From positions 682,001 through 746,000 of the forward strand of contig MU119204.1 in NCBI GenBank assembly GCA_014904845.1: 64,000 bases of DNA. Direction: 5' to 3'. The stretch is from Acephala macrosclerotiorum (Eukaryota > Ascomycota > Leotiomycetes > Helotiales > Mollisiaceae). Of this stretch, positions 46,722 to 58,385 are shown one piece after another (positions within the stretch are counted from its first letter, which is position 1; every line of letters starts with the position of its first letter). The translations under genes were made by a program, and so were the position numbers. The notes below the pieces were generated by a model. It saw nothing but the letters and a program-made list of their open reading frames with translations. It had not been told where the DNA came from and did not search any database.

Positions 46722-48613
46722 ATACCTCTTCCTTCTCCCCACTCCTCGACCTGGCCTATCCATCTCATCAACCACATCACCTCACCTCAACAACATCTCG
46801 GCTTTTCAACTCTTGCGTTGATGCCCGAGTCGTCAAGTTTCGTACATACATACACCTTTCCTCGATTGCGTCTTTCTTTTGGTTGCCATTGTGGCTCATG
46901 ACATGGGTTGTGGGATTTGGGTAGAGTGCTTTTTGTGATGGTTTTGATGGTCCTGCTTGAAGCAGAGATAGAAACAAGCAGGCAAGGAAAGGGTGATATA
47001 GTGGGTGTGAGACGATGTTAAATATACGAAGGGAAGACTACGCTTGACAGTCTTGTAAGGAAACTGAAAGCGGGGCTGATATCTGTTGGATTGGTTGATT
47101 GACAGCTATTTCTGTTAAGTTAATGTGTCAGTCAATCGATGGGCTTCTACGTTACCTTCTGCTGTGTGCTTTGTACTGTGACCCCGGAAGGTGTTAGTGG
47201 TGTGGAGAATGAGTAGGTCGAGGGAAGTGCATGAACGAGTGTTTGATTTTCCCTGCTCGAAGTAGCCCGTTTGTCGAGCGACGATATCGAGATCGAAATT
47301 GAGTTATCGCTCCCCTCCCTGGCCTTCAATCCTTCGAAATAAGCAGCGGTCCCAGCTCCCTCTCGCAATCTTCTTCCATATTAACCTACGCCGCGATCGA
47401 TAAAGTTTTGTCTCGTTAAGCTTAAACGTTTCTGAAATGAAAGCGATCGAAATATATACTATTGAGCTTGGCGATAGAGTGGATCCCGCGGCAAGGAAAG
47501 TTTTGATTACTTATCGAACTGTGAGGCTGCAGTGTATTTTTTGGTGCTATTTCTCGAGGAGGTCGTCGTCGATGATCACGGGCGTCAGCGAGGTTGAAAG
47601 TAGGGAGCGGCCGAGCGCGGGTGGCACAAATGGAGTTTCAGCCCTACTTCACAATCCGCTTTGAGATTAGATTGCGATCTTAATCTTGATCTTGATCTCG
47701 ATTTTGGTGATGATGGTATCTGATCGTCGTGTAGGTGGAAGGTATTGTTTTTTGCTATGTTGATCTCATTTCATGAGATACGGTCGGTTGGCGGCATTTT
47801 GGTTGTTAATTATAGGACATTGGATTGAATCGCGAGTAGGGAAGTTGAAGCAGGGGGAACAACTCACCTTTGAGATGAAACGAAACTATTTCAATTGGGA
47901 TTTTTGAAAGTCTGAACTTGTTTAGAAGAGATTTCCTCTTGAGTTGCGATTCGAAGTACTGGCTGAAGAAGGGACATCGTAAAGCAAAAGTCCGTCTTGG
48001 TTTCAAATAAATTTAGTATCTCCGCATTTCAAAATGTCTGTTAAAGAAGGGAGATTGGAAAAGGAAAAGTCCATCGTGTTTTCAAAATAGTTTTAGTATT
48101 TCTTGGCTTCAAATTGTCTGTCAAGAAAGGGACATTGTAGTTTTTAAAAGTCTATTCTAGTTTCGAGATAATTTAGTATCTTCTAGCCTTGGATCATCGT
48201 TCGAGGAAGGGATATTATTATCAGAGTATATTGACATTTATAAAAAAGGAAAAAGCCGTCGTGTTTCCAAAATCATTTCCTTATCCTTTACCTCCGAATT
48301 GTCGGTCATCGAGGAGAGCTATCACGGGTTGGCCTAGCACCAAGACCACGTATCCACGACGCAGCAAGAACATTGCGGGAAAATCTCGCTTTTACATTCG
48401 TTGTTTCGATGTAATGAGGAAAGATCTAGCTACTGTATAAGAAGCCATCTCAATCCATCGTGATTGAATTCCTCAATCGTATTTGTCATAATTTCCTTGC
48501 TATCCCATTCCTTCCATTTCCTATGCTAGCCAGCAAGAATGCACCCGTATTTCTTCCTCCCCATATTCGTGAAAATCATCGTTCTCCCGTCATCGTACAT
48601 TGTGAGGATACAC
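46722..48613. other. intergenic, contains degenerate tandem repeat
   Basis: No coding frame is supported in these 1.9 kb. The stretch at about 47,880-48,312 is a degenerate tandem repeat. Around 47,660-47,700 there is a run of related TCTTGATCT/TTGATCTCGAT words. Confidence 0.45.
47880..48312. repeat. degenerate ~80-bp tandem repeat, about five units
   Basis: Recurring blocks in order are GAAGGGAYATTG, AAAAGTCCRTC, a TTTCAAAATA-like word and TTTAGTATYTC with TTCAAATTGTCTG. The unit starts near 47958, 48036, 48117 and 48197 give spacings of 78-81 bp; a partial first unit (from about 47,880) and a longer last unit (to 48,312) flank these. The copies differ by many substitutions, so the array is old. 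It lies just beyond the 3' end of rtc3 and encodes no obvious peptide repeat. Confidence 0.65.
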
Positions 48614-49217
48614 TTAGTGGCCGGCCTGGGAACCCATGCTATCGTTCTTAGTGCTTGATCTTTCCTTGAACTGTTGAGAGGTATGTTAGTGTTTGTTTGG
48701 TTTGGAATGGTTGGAAAGAGGGTCTGGATGGGAAATAAAGGTAAGGGGATGGGAAGAGTGTACCTCAGACTCTTGCAGAGTTCCCTTCTCGAGAATCTGC
48801 TTGATGATATCATCTTCGTTGGTGGTGTCAAACTCGTTCTCCAATGCTGCCTTAGATGCGCCATCGAATGGACCTTGGGCTCCATGCCTGTTTGATAGAC
48901 TGTCAGCATCGTATTAACTTCTAGAAGCACAACGATCTGGGCAGGATGTAGTGTGGAGACCCAGCCTCATAGCACAAGGCAAGTTGAAGGCGCAATAATG
49001 AGATGAAGGATGCGAAGCAATGGTAGTAAGGATAAGCAGAATGGAAAACATACTTGTGAGTGATGAATATCTTGAACGAGCTCACGAAATGAGCGAGTGG
49101 GATGCTCTTGTCGGTCTTCCACTTCTGGGCTTGGGGGAGATCATCAACGAAGACGACGAAATCCTCATCCTTGCCTTGGTAGTGGGCCTTGACCTGCTTT
49201 GCTTCTCCGCGAGCCAT
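48614..49217 (-). CDS. rtc3: SBDS-domain protein Rtc3-like (ribosome maturation/RNA metabolism)
   Basis: Three exons, 49217-49054, 48887-48764 and 48670-48614, give 114 residues. The first starts MARGEAKQVKAHYQGKDEDF and carries VFVDDLPQAQKWKTD; the AA|G junction into HGAQGPFDGASKAALENEF and DDIIKQILEKGTLQ completes a single SBDS N-terminal (FYSH) fold. The third exon ends STKNDSMGSQAGH. Yeast Rtc3 is a stand-alone SBDS-like protein, linked to RNA metabolism and stress response; it lacks the other two domains of Sdo1. The length matches the family. Intron 1 is 166 bp, intron 2 is 93 bp. A 324-codon frame covering the start of this gene in another phase is a shadow. Confidence 0.9.
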
Positions 49218-49967
49218 GTTGATTGATTTGTTGGTATTTGGTTTTGGGTTGTAGAGTTGTGGTGATTTAGATTGAGGGGAAACGTGAAATGAGGGGTAGT
49301 TGTTTGCTTGGTACTTGTAGTGTAAGTCTCGAAGTTTGAGGAAAGAAACGAAAAGACAATGCTTTGGGTATCTCGTGAAGTTTATGGATTTTGTTGTAGA
49401 TTGATTTGTATAAGTCAAGAAAGTAGAATTTAAGAGGACAGCAGTGGTTTTGTAGCTAGGCAGGTGGTGTCGATCATGAGCTGATGAAGACGGGTTCCTG
49501 GCGTGCTTTGCCAGTGACGTCGATTTACAGGGGTCCCCGCTCACGCGACAGCGATGCTCGTCAGCGGTGGAGTTACTTTTGTCATTACGATATATTTGTT
49601 TGCTTGTGTTTGGGCCTTGGCTTGACCATGGAATGTGGGATTCCCCCGGTTTTGGAAGAGGTGTTTGGGCATTTATTTCGGTTTGAATTGTGGAGTGAGG
49701 ATCGAGATGGGGGTTAGGTACGTCATGTTTAGGGGTTCTGAGGGATGGCGGGGTCAAAAGCTTTAAATGAATCGCATCCCTGATGAAAATTCTCGGAATG
49801 GTGATGCTGTTTGTATTGCTGCTAGAAGAAGGTGAGGAGTAAGTGTGGCAAGTATAGGAAATGTCCCTTCTTGTTGTACAAGTTTGCGCTCCCATTGTTG
49901 GTGTTCAATGTTCTCTTCAGCTTCCGTACATTCAATCAACGAGGAAGTACTGCTCAGCCTTGTACAT
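49218..49967. other. intergenic promoter of rtc3
   Basis: The minus-strand leader of rtc3 is A/C-rich near 49,220-49,400. No gene is seen in these 750 bp. Confidence 0.5.
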
Positions 49968-50640
49968 TCAATCCACGACGAACTCCTGCTCCCAGAACGC
50001 AATGACATCCTCAGCTACCTGCGGCATCGAGTCGGAGGAGAACCATTGTCGGAGGGCTGCTTGTCCATCTCGAGTTGTGGCCGCCTGTGCAAGATCTGGA
50101 ATACTATGAACCAGGTCGCTGAGGACATTGCGGGCATGCTCAGGAAGCGGGTTGTTGGAACAGTATGGTAGCAAGGCGACTACGGGATTCGATTGAGGTA
50201 TCGAAGCCTCTGCCGCTCGACTGTTGAAGAGTTGACGTTGGAATGAGGAGAGCGTGGATTGAAGATTAGTAAGAGTAGTCAGCGGCATCACTGGAATATC
50301 GAAGTTGCAGAGCCTATCCAAGTTAGTGGAAGTGCTAATTACTTTGCTTGATACAGTATTACTTCATTTGTAGCTCCATGAATGCTGTTGTGCCATTGCC
50401 ATGTGGTGGATTCTCTTGAAGCAAGAAGATGACACCAAGATCTCTGCCACCAGTTTTGTGGTAGAGTCGTTCAACGCGAGCAACTGCATTCATAGGGGGC
50501 TGCATGTCATGGCCAGACAGAAGGAAGATGTTGAACATGTGGTGCTTGTCGCTTGGTAATGGCACAGGTATCCCTAGATCATGGCTTTCAAGGTTGCTCT
50601 CTGCTGCTTGTAAGCACTGCAGACAGGTGGGTCGAGGCAT
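49968..50640 (-). CDS. unrecognised conserved-looking hypothetical protein
   Basis: Two exons, 50640-50363 and 50313-49968, joined over a 49-bp intron (GTAATA donor, CACTAAC branch, TAG acceptor), give 207 residues in one frame. The N-terminus carries a CxxC pair (MPRPTCLQCLQAAE). The middle has a strand-like hydrophobic pattern (MFNIFLLSGHD, GGRDLGVIFLLQE, TAFMELQMKLCNFDIPVMPL) suggestive of an alpha/beta fold, and the rest is helical (LSSFQRQLFNSRAAEASIPQ and onwards), ending WEQEFVVD. No membrane segment or signal peptide. I do not recognise the family. The regular codon use and clean intron argue that it is real. Confidence 0.65.
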
Positions 50641-51110
50641 GTGCTACCTTTCCATTTTGGATTTTGAAGAGAGAGAAGCGTAGCTGGCAGAGAGGCAAAT
50701 CCTGGGCGCTTTCGAAGAGAGGAGCAGAACATGATGTTGGTAGTGCGATTGCGCTTCTAGATTTCGGAAGTTACTCGAAAGCAGTCGAACATCCAAATAA
50801 TCTCGAAGGTGTCTGATTAATGCCGATATTCGGTGCCGAAGACCAGTGCATCAGAGGATTTCGTGCATTCTCTTGAAGGTTTGAGGTTTTTGATTGTATG
50901 TAGAGTAGAATGTACATGCATGAGCAGAGTTTATGTGTCGTCCGGATTTTGAGACTAACACAAGCGAATCCCCTGCTGAGGGACTCACAAATTCGAACCT
51001 CTCTGGAAGCTGCGTCTAATCAATTGATCATACAATACGCAGATTTGCTATCCGCAAGACTTTATCCGCGGATCTATTCTGGCGTAAACGCTCCATGCCA
51101 GCGAAGACTG
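50641..51110. other. intergenic
   Basis: Between two same-strand genes. Frames below 90 codons, nothing supported. Confidence 0.5.
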
Positions 51111-51802
51111 CTATGCACGCCCGGGCAGTAATGAAGACTTCTTCTTCCCACTTGCTTTCCGCATCTCTTCTATAGCTTGCTCCAGAGTTTCCACCCGGTT
51201 CTTCTGCTGCTGCTCGCCTTCCTCCAATTCCTGCTCCCTGGCCTCCAATTCCTCGAGCTTCTGCTTCAATTCTGCGATCTTCTCGGCGTTCAAATCCGGC
51301 TTCCCCTTTGCCCGCAGATATTCGTACAATATCAGACCGCCCGCAACTAGGAGAATGAAGGAATCCCCAATAACATCTGCGAACAGGTCCACGGCTTTGG
51401 CTTCTGGTAAAGGACGAAACTTGCGTTTCCAAACGCTCGTGGAAGCCTCCTTCTGTGCGGCGGCCTTATCCCTCGCCAGCTTCTCCTTCTGTGCTTCATC
51501 GTGCTTCATTTGTTCCTCCGTTTTCACCGTAGGGGCTTCCGCTCTCTCCTTGGCTCGTTTCTCGGCAGCTTTATCTCGTAGTAATGTGACTGCCATTCGC
51601 ATGTTGATCTGGTGCATGGTTTGGCCATATCGTGCTGCAATCGATCGGAATTTCGGGTGGTCATGGGCTTGTACTTTGATCCAATTCTATACCACATTAG
51701 CTGCAATTTAGCAGAAACTTGAAAGTACAAACTTACTGCACCATATTTAGAGATGTGCCTCACGAAAAGAGAGGCAAACTTAAACAAAGGAAGAGGGACC
51801 AT
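51111..51802 (-). CDS. OPA3-like mitochondrial membrane protein
   Basis: Two exons, 51802-51737 and 51686-51111, give 213 residues; the intron sits at KYGA|NWIKVQA as in the family. The N-terminus MVPLPLFKFASLFVRHISKY is the OPA3 signature, and HPKFRSIAARYGQTMHQINMRM follows. One hydrophobic segment (VIGDSFILLVAGGLILYEYL, about 120-140) is the membrane anchor; a long coiled coil (EKIAELKQKLEELEAREQEL and beyond) closes the protein. OPA3 proteins reside in mitochondrial membranes and influence morphology; human OPA3 loss causes 3-methylglutaconic aciduria type III. An in-frame ATG at 51832 would add ten residues but is less family-like. It is divergent from the Polo kinase gene. Confidence 0.9.
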
Positions 51803-52287
51803 ACTGAGGACTTGGGAAAGGATCGCATGCAAATGCTGCGACCATTGACGTACGATTCTGCAAGAAAGACTATGAACTCAATGATGCAGACGTCCAGCGG
51901 CTGTGTCCCATGTTTATTATCCGCAAGATATGTCACCTCAAGGCGAACATTGTGAATCTGGAAATGGTCTTTTGTAGGCAGTCATCTTGAAGTTGACGGG
52001 GATACATAACACCGACGCTGCTATCGCGGTTGCTGTGCCAGAATTGTAGACCCACTTTTAATCATGTTTACTATCGCGAAGACAGAAAGAACTTCTAGAA
52101 TCAGCAAAATTCACGCCCTCGACAACTTCGCCAACTTCGCCAACCTCACATCGCAACTTCGCTCTTCGATGCCGAACCGCAATTCACTTTCTAGTAGCCG
52201 ATAATTACCTCGACGTCGCTTCGCGATCAACGATCTGTAAGTTACAACTTTCATCTACAAACTCCCTGCCGGCGAGGTACGTTCGAG
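51803..52287. promoter_or_regulatory. divergent promoter region, OPA3-like / Polo kinase
   Basis: 485 bp between the start codons. Two CGCCAACTTCG/CGACAACTTCG-like words occur near 52120-52145. It is the only candidate promoter for both genes. Confidence 0.45.
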
Positions 52288-55200
52288 ATGGCAGACTCGC
52301 CGGTCTTTCTCATTGAGGGCTGGTACTCCAGAAGTTACAATGCAGTTCCGCATTATCTCATTGAGGAGTTGAAGAGAAGATGCCCTCCTGAAGACTGGTC
52401 AACGCTCTACAACGACGTAAAGACCCTCAGATTAGAGGACAACGAAGAGCCATCATGGTTCCAAGATAATCTGCACACAAGAGCGTGGAAGAAGCTCGGT
52501 GTTCTGCCTCGAGAAGCCATCGAGATATTGGGACGCATCCTCTGCCAGACTTTGGAAGCCCCTCGAGACTGTACTCGAACATTACTGCAAGGACAATGCC
52601 ACAACCTCGTATTCTTTACTAACTACCGTGTCATGCAGGTCTATTGCTCACACAACAGATACGAGCACGAGGTGATCAAGGATCTCGCTATAGCAGACCA
52701 AGAGTTTCGCCGGGTCCCGGACAATCCAGACGCAAAATCACCATACCATAAAAAAGCCGACTCTTTCTTCGAGTTTGCTAGCCAATACCTTGCTTGGAGT
52801 TGCTATTTCCCGGACGGAATTGACATGGAGGCCCTCTCGCCTCGGGATCCGAATGCCCATGTCCGGGTCAAGAAAGAAAGCACAAAGTCAAAAGCTCCCG
52901 CCAAATTTACTGGAAAGGAAAAGGACCATCCTCCTCCACCCCCTCCCGAAGTCTATGAACCACCAAGCTCGGACCGGAAGGATGGAGCAACATACAATAC
53001 CGGTCGATGCCTGGGCAAGGGAGGGTTTGCTATCTGCCATGAAGGTCAACTTGCTGGAACCAAACAAAAGTATGCCTTGAAGATTGTCAAGAGCCACATG
53101 CCACAGAAGAAGATGGAGCAGAAGGTTCATTGTTCCAAGACAAGCATAGTTCTTAAATTGCTGACGAAGTATCCAGTTCCAAACCGAGCTTCAGATCCAC
53201 TCGAAGATGCGACATGCCAATATCGTCCAATTTCATCGGGCCTTCTCCTTCAACCAATGCACGTTCATTGTGCTAGAGCTCTGTCCAAATGGATCCCTGA
53301 TGGATATGGTCAAGAAGCGAAAGTATGTCACAGAGCCAGAAGTACGATATTGGACTGTGCAAATGGCCGGTGCGATTAAGTACATGCATTCAAAAGGCAT
53401 AATCCACAGAGATCTGAAAATGGGTAACATCTTCTTGGACAAGGATATGAATGTCAAAGTCGGCGACTTTGGACTAGCAGCTTTACTTGTGACTGGGAAA
53501 GACTGGCAGGCTCATCGACGAACCACCCTTTGCGGTACTCCAAACTACATTGCTCCTGAGATTCTCGCTAAGGACAAGGGGGGTCACGACCACGCAGTTG
53601 ACATTTGGAGTTTGGGAATCATCATGTGAGATTCCTTTCACTGCATCCTTGACCTCTGTTAACAATCACTAGTTTTGCTCTACTTACTGGAAAGCCCCCA
53701 TTCCAAGCTGCTACACAGGAGGAAATCTACCGCAGAGCTCGTGAATTAGAATATGACTGGCCAAAGTTGGATACTTCGGAAAATTACATTTCGGATGAAA
53801 CCAAGGACCTAGTAGCGGAGCTTCTGCAAGCCCCAGATAAGCGACCTGATCCCGACACCATTGTGCAACACCCGTTCTTTATCTGTGGTTGGATGCCTCA
53901 AGATGAAGAGATGACACCATCTTTACGCGAGAGACACCCAGATCCCACCCAGTTCTTGTCCGTTGGCGCGCGAAATGGCAGAGCAAATCTCTACACGCGA
54001 AACCTGAAGAAGCTGTGCATTAAGTGCGAAGTCGGCCCATGGAACCCGGCCAGCAAGCAGCACACCAGTACTTATCGGGAGGTGGCTCAGGAGGAGAAGG
54101 CAGGTCTTACACCAATCGTCCCCCTCGCGGAGGATGTGGTATACCGACCATTCAGTGAGTGGCTACAAGAGCAATCGCAACGAGAAGTCGAAATGGCCGA
54201 GAGATTCCGCAAATCAGAGGATACACTTGAAAAGCAGCTTTCGCCTGAGCCCAAAAAGATGAAGACGGAGGCATCTACCAGCCGACCACCAACTCAAAGC
54301 TTTGCAGCACAACAAAGAGCAAGACCCTTGGCATCTGCATCAAGTGTACCTACTCGACTGGTCAAGACCCGACAACCATCACAAGAGTCAGGTTCGCGTG
54401 GTCAGGGTATCCTGAATCTAGCGAGCCGCTCCAAGACGAGAAGGGTCGAGACAAAGCTCTCAGAAGACACTGCAGCCGTTCAAGATAGATTAGCAGCTGA
54501 TCTCGTCAATCAATTGAACACTGTTGAGGCCGAGAGGAAGGCACAGGCCGAGGAGCCTCAACCATCATCTCAAATCCAAGAATCAATATTCAATCCTCAG
54601 GAACAGCTTGAGTCAGTCTCTAACACCACACCTGATCATATTCTTGACGGTCTCCGTCGTCTGCAAACTGAGCTGGAACGCGTCCTCAATACTAGGACCA
54701 CTGCCCTTGAAACTAAGAAATCTCCTCCAGTCTTTCCAATCGTCGTCAAATGGGTTGACTATACAAACAAGTACGGCCTAGGCTACGTTCTTAGCAACGG
54801 CAGTATTGGTAGCATCTTCAAAGCTTTACCTGCAAACTTCTTGGACCCCAAGAAAGGCTATGTGCCACCTACATGCCTTGTTATCAGGGATGCAGAGAGA
54901 CATTTGCAAAACAAGCGAAACGAAGCTTATCCTGATCGCCATGAGATTGTTCCTGTCTCAGGGCCCAACATTGAGTTCTACGAAAATAGGTCGGATAAAG
55001 GCCTAGTTCGAGGAAAAGTCAATCCGATGAACTATAAAGCCATTCACGGACCAAACGGCGAGAGCCCAAAGTTGCTAGGAGGGAAAGATGAATACGACGA
55101 CAGAAAGCGAGAGTTACTCGTTTTATGGAAGAAGTTCTCTAACTATATGTACTCGTTTGGAAAGGATGCAGACTTTGCCTTTGACGAAGCATTGACTCGC

Positions 55201-55855
55201 ACCCCGAGTCGTCAGGAAGACTCGGCCGCTGCTGGCAACGTGGTCACTTTCTATCAACGTTGGGGAGATGTCGGCTGCTGGGCCTTCTGCGATGGTCACT
55301 TTCAGGTACGATTTGCTGTTGTCTTTCCTTGACAGCCGTACTAACAACTTCTAGTTCAATTTCCCTGATCACACCAAGATTATCATCTCATCCGACGGGA
55401 CTTGGTGCAACTTCTACCATCTCCCACTCGAGGCTGCTCGAGAGCTTGCCACCAGAGGCGAGATTCCTCCAAACGGACTGGACGACCGCAGTATGCTGTC
55501 ATATCCACTCCAGACCCTTCTCAACTTCATGGCGAAGCCAAGCAAATCGACGATGCGAAAGCGACCTGAGATCAGCCCCATGATCCAAGGCATTCCACAC
55601 GCCAACGACTTCCGCCGAAAGATTGAGTTCGTTCGCGACATCGTCAAGGAGTGGGTCTTAAATGGTGGGATGGGCTGCAGCAACATGACAGCAGAAAAAC
55701 GCTTGAAGTTCAAGGGTTTCAGAGAGACCGAGAACGTCAAGATACCCATGAAGCATGTCTGGACCACCGTCGGGGCGAGAAATGGTGATGAGAGAAGAGT
55801 CGCATGGTTCAACCCAAAGAAGCCAGATGAGATCATTCAAGATATCAAGTCTTGA
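52288..55855 (+). CDS. cdc5: Polo-like serine/threonine protein kinase (Cdc5/PlkA)
   Basis: Four exons, 52288-53124, 53177-53625, 53673-55305 and 55355-55855, give 1,139 residues. The kinase domain starts near residue 230: GRCLGKGGFA glycine loop, ALKIVK lysine, then HRDLKMGN (about 356-363), DFG (376-378), the activation loop RRTTLCGTPNYIAPEI and WSLGIIM|FALLTGKPPFQ. Two Polo boxes follow: PB1 from about FPIVVKWVDYTNKYGLGYVL and PB2 with the phosphopeptide His/Lys pair in FPDHTKIIISSDG. A further 120-residue conserved tail fits the longer fungal PlkA layout. It controls mitotic entry, spindle poles and septation. About 179 residues precede the in-frame MEALSPRDPNAHVRV at 52825, which may be the true start; this stretch has no recognised domain. 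Confidence 0.95.
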
Positions 55856-57253
55856 GGGCCTTTTTATTTTCACTCTGCCGGGTAACTTAACGTCGACTAA
55901 AGATTTGGTTCGACAATTCTACTGAGCGAGCAAGGCGGTTCTCTGCTAGCATGCATCCTTTGATGCGGCTCATTATAGTTGGGTTTTTCATTTTCTGGCG
56001 TTTTCGGTCGGATTCTTAGGGTTCCTGGAGAAGGCAACCTTTTTATGCATAGCATTATGCGTTAAGGCGTTAGAGGCTTTTCCTCTGATAATAACGCTTA
56101 CATATGGAGTTTCGGGAAATTGCGTTGATTTTTCTTCTATGGCTGGAGCTCAGAACAGCTTTAAAGCTTCCTTCTGCGCTTCGAGTATGATGGGATGAAG
56201 GAGATGAGCTGCTTTTTATCGCGTTATTGGTATCTGAGCATAGCTGAGCGTGGGAGAGAGGCAGGTCTGCCTTTCTTGAGCATTATGGCTTCTTATGATG
56301 ACGAGAGGCTTCCTTTTCAAAATGGATTTTAGCGGAATTCAAGGGATATTACTTCGTCTCTTGAGTGCCTTTGTTCTGAATGTGAATGTCAGATTGAACG
56401 AGTGCTAAGTAGAGTCCTTTGGATTTCCTGCTTCCCCACAGCAGAGTCTGAAAGTCTCGGGAAAGTTGGGTCTTTTGAATAGGGAGCTACCCCTCAATTC
56501 ATTTTTGGGTCCAAGGAGAAGCTCTTGGACCTTGGTACGCACCTCTTATTATCAATCTTCTCTTTCTGGTTTGACACATCAATATCTTCTCCTCCAATGA
56601 AATTAAAATCGCAAATCTATGTCCATTCCACACTCTCACAATCCTATCTCATATCTCTGATTCACGGCTCCGGCTCTGAAGGGCGATTTCTCTCGAGGGC
56701 TTCAAGTGAATGAGCTGGGGAAAGTAAGACTTTGCAACGGGTGGCCAAGTGAGTGAAAAGCTCACAACGATTGTCGTTCCGGCTAAATATGCAGACAGGA
56801 AATTTTTTTATCCCGATGTTCTCGTTTATCATCGGAGGAAAATGACAGGAACTTAGACGCAAAAGCAACCCATCCAATGAAGTGGAGTTGAGGTTTTGGG
56901 TTTGATTTTGGTTTTGTATTCTTGCTTAGCGTAGAATTAATTGGAGTCAAAAACAGCAAGCAAAAAAGGAATATTGCTTTGACGGTGATGGATGCTGATG
57001 ATTGAAACCCTTTTATTTTAGGATGCGAGTAAATAGATAGATTAATTTTCAAGTCTCTATCTAGATTTCACTGAAGTTTGGAGGAGGGAAAGCTTCTGGC
57101 TTATTGAAGGATCTGTTATATATATGATAGCGATTCGATAGCTCCTCTCGTTCGAACTTGAGTCGGTGGTAAGTGTTCTTGCTGTTTTCTAGGATTCGCG
57201 AGGCGTAAAGTCGGGTTGAGAGGTTTGGCTTAGGTGAGAGGGTGAAAAGGGTA
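55856..57253. other. intergenic, no gene
   Basis: 1.4 kb of 3' flank with short frames only, T-rich in places. It ends at the second inverted-repeat element. Confidence 0.5.
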
Positions 57254-57789
57254 ATAGCCAATTAGCCTCTTTTGCTCGCTTTGCTTACAATCGGCGAAAG
57301 CAAGTATTATAATTAAAATGCAGCGCTAATTAAAATTTAAGTATAACTTTATTAAAGTTTTAATAGTTAAAATATTTATATTTTATTATTTAATTTTAAT
57401 TTTATAAAGTTTATATATTAAAAAAAAGTAAATTAAAGTTTAATAACTTTTTTGCTTTTTTATAACTTTTTAAAAGTTAAAAGTGAGTAATAAATTAAGT
57501 TATTTCCAATTAAACTAAATATAGCACGTAATTACATTTAAAACTTTTTTTAAGTATTACGCAATTTATAAAAATAATTTTTATTTGTTTTTTATTAGTT
57601 TTTTTTTTAATTTTTAAATTTATTAAAAAAAGAAAAGCTTTTATTTTAGTATTAGTAATAAGTAATATTATAATTAAATAATTATTTATAATAGGCAAAA
57701 TTTTAGTGCTAGCGTGTAATACTCGCTTTTGTATAATACTTGCTTTTGCCGACTATAAACGAAGCGAGCAAAGGAGATTAACCGGCTAT
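57254..57789. mobile_element. MITE-like element, copy 2 (~536 bp), strongly AT-biased
   Basis: The ends (left ATAGCCAATTAGCCTCTTTT, right read backwards ATAGCCGGTTAATCTCCTTT) are inverted repeats of the same family as 33592-34139. TA lies on both sides of the element, a possible target duplication as made by Tc1/mariner transposases. Aligned to the reverse complement of copy 1, the whole length matches, and the differences are almost all C-to-T or G-to-A in this copy (for example GTGCAACCTCACTAAAG there, GTATAACTTTATTAAAG here). This is the mark of repeat-induced point mutation. No coding capacity. Confidence 0.88.
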
Positions 57790-58385
57790 TAAATGGAAAA
57801 AATGATCGAGGGAAATAGTAAACTTGGGTAGGCAAGCCGCGGAGCATTTGAAAAAAGGATACCATAGGTAGATTGATAAAAGAAGAGGCAGAGATTGGCT
57901 GACATGTTTTGAAATATATTTTGAAATTTACCTGGTCTCGGTTGGAAAAGGGGAGGGGAGAAAAAGGGTAAGGAGTAAGCGAGCAAAAAGGGGGTGCTAG
58001 AAAAGGAGGTGGGACCTGGTTTTCAACCAAGCAGGCCTCAATCTCAACATCATTACTCTTTAATCTCATTAACTCATGTCTCCTCTCGTCTCCTTTTACT
58101 CCTCTTTTACAACAGACCAAGGCGCCCGCCCATCATACTATGCAATGCATCCGGTTCCCAACCTACCCTCCGAACGATGCACGCATTCTATGTCGAAGGT
58201 TCAAACCAACTAAGAACGCCTGTGAGATGCCCAAATCAACAATGCTCCCTCCCAGACATGCAAAGATGAGATCTGGTGGTACCCAATATATACAATGACA
58301 TTACACTCCAGCTTCTGGAGCTTCTTCTTCCCATTCTGGCTTTCGAACGGATTTCTGCTTCTCGGATCGAGTCAAACGGTTGTCT
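57790..58385. other. intergenic, 3' flank of skt5
   Basis: No frame of note; C/T-rich between 58,010 and 58,260. Confidence 0.5.

Noticed and set aside
48921..49895. 324-codon minus-strand frame
   Set aside because: It reads through the rtc3 intron and leader; only the part starting at 49217 is coding, and the real gene needs splicing at 49053.
57510..57698. 62-codon Lys/Ile-rich frame inside the second inverted-repeat element
   Set aside because: Results from extreme AT bias; not matched by an open frame in copy 1.
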